Assembly: GCA_949710005.1 (NCBI GenBank)
Contig: OX453286.1
Coordinates: 25,691,010 to 25,755,009, forward strand
DNA: 64,000 bases
From: Ricordea florida
Lineage: Eukaryota; Cnidaria; Anthozoa; Corallimorpharia; Ricordeidae
Direction: 5' to 3'
Shown here: positions 50,001 to 59,000 of the stretch, piece by piece
How the letters are laid out: each line of letters opens with the position of its first letter
How positions within the stretch are numbered: position 1 is the first letter of the stretch
Position numbers and translations under genes: made by a program
Notes under the pieces: generated by a model
What the model was told of the DNA's origin: nothing
Databases searched by the model: none
Seen by the model: the letters and a program-made list of their open reading frames with translations, nothing else

Positions 50001-53000
50001 GTGTGGAAGACAAGCTTCAGGTGACGTCATACATGTTTCACAGAAATGCATCATCAGCTGTAATTTTTTTAAATAGAAACACGACTTAACATGACCAAAC
50101 GCGACCAAAACACGACCAAACACGTGCATGCACGACGAAAACACGACCAAACACGGCTTATCACGACCAAACTCGACCAACACACGACCAAACACGATCG
50201 TGGAACCAAATATCCCACAATCAAACTAAAACCCAATATCGTGTATATATTTATTTCTTGTTACATTTTGTTGTTTTTGTTGTCATTTTGAGTGTGTCCG
50301 ATATGATCAGCATTGTAAATACGGGAACGTGCTGTGACACTGCTTCTTAGTTCAGTCTGATCTACGTTCTCATTGCTCAATAGGGAGCTTAAGCACGCAC
50401 GTTTTTGAGACGCCGGCAACCGGAAGTGAGCTGTTTCCCCTTTTAACTTGTCGTCCCACAACTACATTTACATTTATATTACATTATTATTAATTCTTAT
50501 TATTAATCATTATTATTAATTCTTATTATTAATTCTTATTATTAATTATTATTATTATTAATTATTATTATTTATTATCATTATAAATTATTATTATTTA
50601 TTATTATTATTATTTATATTTACATTTACATTTATATTACATTTATATTACTTGTCTTCACACAACTACATTTACATTTATATTTACATTAATATTTATT
50701 GCAGACCGACGTACGTCCTACACTCGAGATGCTTCGAAATGCTGGAATCAAGGTTAATACACTTAGCATGTACAAATGTTGTCCCAATACACAGGACTAA
50801 ACTCCACCGTAGCCACAGTTTCTCTATTCGTGAGAAACTGAAAATTACATGTGTAGCGTGCTTGTCTCAGGTTATGGCTCAAAGAACGAGGTAATTTAGT
50901 ACTAAGTTTCTCAAAACCGTAGTGGAATGAAATGCTGGAATCAAGGTTAATACACTTAGCATTTACAAATGTTGTCCCTATACACAGGACTAAACTCCAC
51001 CGTAGCCACAGTTTCTCTATTCGTGAGAAACTGAAAACTACATGTGTAGCGTGCTTGTCTCGGGTCATGGCTCAAAGAACGAGGTAATTTACTACTACGT
51101 TTCTCAAAACCATAGTGAAATGGAAGCGTCTCCACTGGACTCCCGAAGACTCCACTGGAATCTAGTGGAGTATATTGAACATGGACAACATGTGCTCAGC
51201 TCATTGCAGTGCTGCAAATACTGTTTTTTTTTGGTCGGACGAAACAAAAATGTAGTCAGACATCACCAAAAAAAGGTTGAATTTTATTCATCTTTACTAT
51301 TAAACAATACATGGTAAAATATTGTCCGGACATCATGTCCTACCACAGTTGGGATTTCGTCGGACATGAGCTAATTTTGGTCGGCCAATGACCGCTGACC
51401 CGCTGTTACTTGCTGGCCAGCATTGCTATACTACTGTTTCGTTTTGAACTATTTCTTTTTTGTCAAACGTCTTTGACAACTCAGTGTGTAATGTTGCTAG
51501 ATAATGCACTCACTATCTCTGCCTAATCAAGAAGCGAATCTCACCTCTGTTCTTTATAAGATAACATCAATAATTATTAAAGCAAAGTATAAGTAGTATG
51601 TTAGTTAGTTTCTAATGAAACAATTGAATCCTTTTCTGTGAATCGAGTGGTCAACTTGGTGCTACTCGAGTTGTTGACCATTGAATCAAAGAAAGATGGC
51701 ACTCATACTCTGACGATTAAAAAGAGTTTTCTATTATGCGAAGAATTATTGTTTGTTTTGAACTTTTGCGACCTGCCTTCTGTTGTTGGACTTTTGTTGG
51801 GTTCTGAGCGTTTTTAACAGAAGGCTTTTTTATTTCAGATTTGGATGTTGACGGGAGATAAACTGGAGACCGCGACGTGTATTGCTCAAAGTTCCCGCTT
51901 GGTATCCAGAAACCAAACCATCTATACATTCAAACAGGTCTGAATAATGTCAGATACATGACCACATATTTTAACAGGCAGATAATACAGTACAGTTATT
52001 GACCTGCCAATGAGGTAACGGTTGATAAAGTTAACTTAGAGTAGGGCACATTGGCGTTAGGTTTGTGAGATTCATGCCTTGTTATGTTTAGTTTTTTCTC
52101 AGTATGTGTATGGGCGGCCGTCACCACCAAAATTACAAGATCATTAAACGGCAAAGAAGAAAGACAAATGGTTTAGTGATGGTTTGCGTAATGGAATAAA
52201 TGATTGAGAAATGATACTGTCTAGATACAAATAGTTAGGTGTTCTTGTGTCAAATGGTTTACTCAAACAATGAGTGATTTAGACAATTTAGAAATGGTTT
52301 AGTCACCGATATTAAAATGGAACAAACAAATAAGAATCAGTTTATTTTAACAAGAATCCATCTGACTACGATACGTAGAATGATCAAGTCTAAACACAAA
52401 CGGTCAAGTGCTCTGTCTTAAAATGGTGTAATTAATGGATGGAAGGTTGAAGTATTCTACATATTATTTAATTCACCGACAAATGGTTCAACTCACCGAC
52501 AAATGGTTCAGTGTATTGTCAACTGATTTACCGCAGAGACAAAGAGTGTAATAGCCGGGCGATTGATTCAATGCGAAATCAAATCATTCGTGCAAATTGC
52601 AAATAGCTTAACCTAATGTTGAACTGGCCAGTCATAGAGGGAATGGTACACCGTAATTTGAAATGATTTAACGAAATTAAAAGTGATTTAGCGTGACACG
52701 AAACGAAACACCGTACCTTACGCGCCGAACCGCAAAAAATACAAGAGTGAAATGGACAAGTCAAGACTGAAATGGATCAGTCAATGTGGGGTCTGACGTC
52801 AAGGCGTTACGTACTACCATCCAATTTGGCGCCAAATTGGAAGAGTGAAGAATCGCGGCAACGGCCACACCGACTCAGTGAGCTTGATCTATCTCGTTCC
52901 TTTGAACTCTGGTAAGTTTGCTTTGTTCGTTCCTTTTTGCAATTCATTTCTGTCCAGAAGACATATCTTTCCGAATAGTAGAGGAGACTAGAAATTAACT

Positions 53001-56000
53001 GAAATATTTCTGAGATAGGACAGGATATTATATCGAGGTCAGGGAAAATGAAAGTCACAATGGGATAGACAAAGAACAAACATTAGTAAACGTGAGGTGT
53101 CATTTCCTTTGATCTAGACAACTGTCTCCTGTTTCAACGAAGGGTTGCCCTCTAAAAAAGTCCATTGCAAACGGCCGTAGCAAGGCTAGCCTGCAAATAA
53201 ACGTAAACCCCTTGTTTCCAGTAAACAATAACAGCCTTTTCTTGTTTCTCGATGACGGTCTCCATAAGCTAACATGTCCATCCCATATCCATCCATTAAT
53301 TACACCATTTTAAGACAGAGCACTTGACCGTTTGTGTTTAGACTTGATCATTCTACGTATCGTAGTCAGATGGATTCTTGTTAAAATAAACTGATTCTTA
53401 TTTGTTTGTTCCATTTTAATATCGGTGACTAAACCATTTCTAAATTGTCTAAATCACTCATTGTTTGAGTAAACCATTTGACACAAGAACACCTAACTAT
53501 TTGTATCTAGACAGTATCATTTCTCAATCATTTATTCCATTACGCAAACCATCACTAAACCATTTGTCTTTCTTCTTTGCCGTTTAATGATCTTGTAATT
53601 TTGGTGGTGACGGCCGCCCATATATGTGAATGAACGGATCGATAACTTGATATCCTTAGAAACAGTTGTTTGTGAGGAGAGGAGAGGGGAGGGAAGGGGA
53701 AAGCAGGTAGGAACGGCAGGGAGGGAGGGGAGGGAGAGGAGGGAGGGCGAAGGGAGGGAGGGGGGGACAAGAAGAAGAGGAGGAAGAAGGCAAGGATGCG
53801 CGCGCAGTCTGAGAGTACTTGCAGTTAAAGAGAATTGAGAAAATGATCACACGATATTCAACAAAACAACATAAAACGAAGTTTGTAAAAGGAGTAATGC
53901 ACTTTTTTTTATTACACAGATCAGTAATCGATCAGAGGCCCATCTGGAACTGAACTCGTTAAGAAGGAAAAACGATTGTGCTTTGATCATTAAAGGCGAC
54001 TCTTTGGAGGTGAGAGTCCTTTGGATTTCGTTTCTTGGGGTCGATTCAATAAATTTATCCCAGTGTGGCTATTGTTCTCTTAGAGCATTTGTTAAACCTG
54101 CCTGTTTTGTAAGGTTGTTTAGGATGGAGAACAGATTGATTTCATTCCTGTTCCAATCCGTTTTGTCAGGTTTGCTTGCATCATTATGAGCAGGAGTTCA
54201 TGGAGTTAGCCTGCCAGTGTCCTGTTGTGGTGTGTTGCCGCTGTTCACCACAACAGAAAGCGGATATTGTCAGACTTCTAAGGAAACACACTGGCAAGAG
54301 GACATGCGCAATAGGTAGGTTAACAGTGGTTAGTTGGCGTGTCGGATTCCCCAGACCGGGCTCGTGACCCAAGTGCATTTGACGATGGTGAAATTGATCT
54401 CATTTTTATCTTTACCGTTGCCAGGAGATGGCGGGAATGACGTCAGTATGATTCAAGCTGCAAATGCTGGTGTTGGCATTGAAGGAAAAGTGAGACAGAC
54501 TTAAATTAGACAGAAATAACAGTTGGTTTGGTCGAAGTTTTGAATTGAGTACCATAAAACACGATCAAAAGTAATTACTGTAACCAGTGATAACAGACGC
54601 TAACAGTCCAGCGAATTTATCACTGAATTTTAAGGAATGTATTGTCGTCAATCCCGGGAAAATGCAATCGATGCAGTCATAAGTTGTTAAAGAAATCTTA
54701 CTTCAGTTTGGTTGAACAAGTAGTCTGAGATTCTTTAGTCAGTCGCTTACTGACCTTAGCAATTTGGGATTGGTTAACGTTCTTGTCTCTTTAAATTACT
54801 TTTTATATTCAAAATATTAAATCTTCAGCACTATCGTTATGTGAACTATTTAACAATTAGATTATAAGCTCGAGATTTCTATGGGGTGATTGTTCATGAG
54901 GCCGAAGGCCGAATCAACTATCACCTCATAGAAATCGAGAGTGAATAATCTAATTGTTTTAGTAAAAATCATAATAAACAAATCATGTGTCGGTGAAAAA
55001 AACACCAAACTACTCAATCTTCCTGCGAAACTTCGCTAAAAACGCCCATATGTCGCCATTTTGGAAACGATCTTCAACCAAGTGCTGTGTAATGGCTGAT
55101 AGTCTGCAGTAGCTCAGCCAATCATATTGCGGCATTTGCATCGTAGGATATCTTGAACTTTATTGCTTGCATCTGCCAATGCTACTGACTGCATTTGTAA
55201 CTACTGCGAGTTTCGTGTTTGTGTACCGTTTCTTTTCAAGTTTTCCATCTTCTTTTGGTCTACATAATCGTAAATCACTCACAAGAAACTTTGATTTTTC
55301 ATATTATTTTAAAACAGGAAGGTCGACAGGCTTCTCTCGCTGCAGACTTCTCCATAACACAGTTCAGATATCTGGGAAGACTGTTGGTCTGGCATGGACG
55401 AAACAGGTGATGTACAACTATCTTCTCCTTAATTAACATATTCTTATTAGAGCCATGATGCTGGATAATCATACTTTACTGATAACGGAGCTAAGAATTT
55501 GAGTTAGGAGAGTTGATATTTTGAGCTAAGTTATCAACGATCTCTAAACAAACCAGCAGTGACTGACTCTTTACCAATGAGATTATAAGCTCGAGATTTC
55601 TATGGGCTGATAGTTGATGAGGCCGAAGACCGAATCAATTTTCACCTCATAGAAATCGAGAGCGAATAATCTAATTGTTTTAGTAAAAGTCGTAATAAAC
55701 GAGTCATTTGTCCGTGAAAAAATACCAATTTAATGTTCATTCGTGACATCACGAGAAAAGAAAACCATCTTCAATAAACAGTGGAGTGTTTCTGTCGAGG
55801 AACTATCGGCTGATAGTTGCCCCTTGGAAATTTGATGTTCTTAAAAGTAGCATATTTACCCTCTAATCTCCGCTTCCCGGGCAAATATGCTGGTTTAAAG
55901 TTCCAAGAGGCAACTATCAGACCGATAGTTCAGAGACATAAAACACTCTATTGTCTTTACTGTTCACCACTAAATTTTCTTCCGCGCATCAGTCGAAAAA

Positions 56001-59000
56001 CAGTAAAACCTACTAAGTGCAGATCAAATGAAATATTTATTTGTGCGTACCTTGTTTTTTTTTTTTTTGGGGGGGGGGGGTGAAACCTCATTGACAAGGA
56101 TAGAAACATCTTCGCTGACCTCGGCCAAGCGAGTAGCCATACTTATTAAAATTTTCACGGAAGAGTACTCTCCATCCGGGGTTTCTCCTCGTAAGGGCAC
56201 TGAGCTGATAGTAGGGACCTTTAGCAAGGACGACGCCGACGTCAACGAGAACGACTACGAAAAATATGAATTCGCATTACTGCGATGAAATTGCAATTAT
56301 TCCAACACATTCTCCTTGTGGAACTCATGCCAATTATCCAGGAATTTAACTTGCATGAACGGCATTGTTGTTTACCAAGTAAACTGAACATTTCTCTGCT
56401 TGTTTTCACTTCCTCCACAGAACGTTAATTTTGGTCATTTCACGTCGTTGTTTTGGAGAGAACGGCAACGAAGTGTACCAAAATGCAAAACGCACGTGTG
56501 GGGCGTGCCGAGCCATTGTTTTTGCTAATTATGCCTATCGTTTTTTTAGGCGTTCTCGTTCTCGTCGACGTCGTCCTTGCTAAAGGTCCCTAGTGTCTCT
56601 CCGCGGACGAACACTATCGCATCACGCGATCGATTTCAACCAATAAGAATTGGAGGTGAACTATAATGGCTGACAGTGTGCAGTAGATCAGCCAATCAGA
56701 TTGCGGCATTTGCATTACTATACTAATATATGTTATGTTTTTCTCGTTTGTCCTTGGTAGCTACAAGCGGTCTGCATCGCTGAGTCAGTTTGTGATCCAT
56801 CGTGGCCTTATTATCTCCATTATGCAGGTAGGCCTCTCTCTGTCGTCTGACAGTGATTATTTACTTGGACTCGGAATCTAGTCGCGCCATACCAGGGGCG
56901 TAGCGAGGATTTTTCAAGGGGGGGGGGGGTTCACACTGTGTCACACACACAGAGTACTTACCAGATTGTCAACATCCACGCCGTGTTTTACTTAATGTAA
57001 CTATCTAGTACTGGGAGAGATCTATTGCATATCGATTCTTCGGATTCGCGTGTTTTCACCACTTGAATTCTAGAGACATAAATAAAAACAATTATATCAC
57101 AAAGGGGGGTGGGGGAGGGGGTCGCGGGCGCCCCAGGACCCCCTAACTACTCCCCTGCGGGCGCCACTAACACTAACCACTTATATGTTTGTAATTGATC
57201 GGAAATATGGTTTAGTACTTCGTGTCACACAGGGCTGTGACATTCTCACTTGACGTCATGCTAGTTATTTTGTTGTGGTCTGATTCTGATAGTAGATCGG
57301 CTGCTTGCCGCTTGTGTTTTGCAGGCAGTGTTCGCTTGCGTGTTCTATTTTGCTTCCGTTTCACTCTATCAAGGATTTCTCATGATCGGGTAAGTACAAT
57401 TGCTCTGCAGTTGTTGACTGGTTTGTACAGAGTATACATGGATATATATGGTCTGCTTAGGGATCGTTCATTTTTTAGGAGGGGGAACTGGTGTTTTTTT
57501 TTTTGAGGAGGGCATGCGAAAAAAAAGTAGAGAAAAGGGGAGCATGTGAAATATTTCAGCAACACTTTTATGTCATAATGTTTTAATCCGAAATTGACTT
57601 CTCTTACTTTTGATTGGGGGGGGGGGGGGTCATGTGAAAAAACTGGCAAGCATGGGGGGGTCATGCAATTTTTAAATGGCGCTGCGCTAATCACACCACC
57701 CCCCCCCTCCCTCATTAAAAAAATGAACGGTTCCTTACCTCATCACGTAAATCATATCAATCTACCGAGTAACAAACACAATAATTTAGTAGCAGCATTT
57801 TATTCTAAAAATTCAATGTAAAGGAGAGTTGCGCCTGTTGCAGCTGGTTAGTCACGTGGTCCTAAAACGCCATACTGGATGATGGCTTGGAACCCCCTGA
57901 GACAAGAAATACAACAGAGGCAAATGCAAAGCAAATGTGGCTGTTGTTTTTGATGGATGATGCGCGCGCGCATTTTTGATGATTGCCAAGTTGTGTATTT
58001 ATTCATTTTCAGATACTCTACAGCTTACACCATGTTTCCTGTGTTCTCTCTTGTGTTGGATGAAGATGTTCCTTCTGATGTCGCCCTTATTTACCCAGAA
58101 TTATATAAAGATCTTACAAAGGTAGGCAGATCTCCTATTGATATTTTTGCGCGATTGCCGGTTACCTTCGAGAATCCGGCCTAGAAGACTCGCTGTTAGA
58201 AAAGGACAGAGTTGTGTTGTGGACATCATTAGAAAGTTGCATAAGAACTCTAAAACAGCTTTGGGAAGGCGCGCGCTATGATTGGCTAATACGCGCGATC
58301 CATTTGCCCTTGGGTTGCATGCTGACGTCACGTTGTGAAGTTTTATGTTATCAAAGAAATGGTAAACGCAGCAGCTGTGCAACCATCGTGTTGTGGACGT
58401 ACTTGGGAGGTTTCCTAAACACTCAAAAAGTTATAGATGCTCTTGGCTTTGCCTCGAGCTTCTCTTACGCTTCTTTCGTGCTTAGCAACCTCCCGCGTGC
58501 GTCCTTAACTCGATGGTTGCACAACTGCTGGGTTTACCATTTCTCCATTGTCCTCTCCCTTTACCTAATGAAAGTCAAATCCTTATTAGTTTTCTTTCTT
58601 CCCGAGGGTAGTCCCCCTCAGGAACAGCCTGACTTGTGAAACTGCTCTTGCAAACACGACACAGTTTGTTTTAATAAACGTGCAAAAATTTAAATGCGCT
58701 GATTGGCTGAGAACACGTCAATTAATCCCAAACAGTGCAGAAAGTTGAAATCGAGTGCAGAAATATGAAATTAAATTTGTGCATTATACTATTAACAAGT
58801 AATCAAGTGATTTTGAGTGTAATTTTGTATAAGCACTCGTAAATTTTTAAACGGCAACAAATTGCACACGCCCTACAGGCTCGTGCAATTTTTTCAGTCT
58901 TAGAAAAATTTACTTGTGTTTTTTTATTCCAAATTGCACTCGAAACCATTTGATTACCTTTACAAGCAAATGCATTTAGCTATATTTATATTGTGGTTCA

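Noticed and set aside
53555..53850. Pro/Ser-rich and Gly/Arg-rich frames near 53.7 kb
   Set aside because: They are side effects of the G/A-rich tract in intron 24.
58214..58639. 141-codon ORF in intron 31
   Set aside because: It crosses both arms of an inverted repeat and has no domain; it is explained by the repeat.
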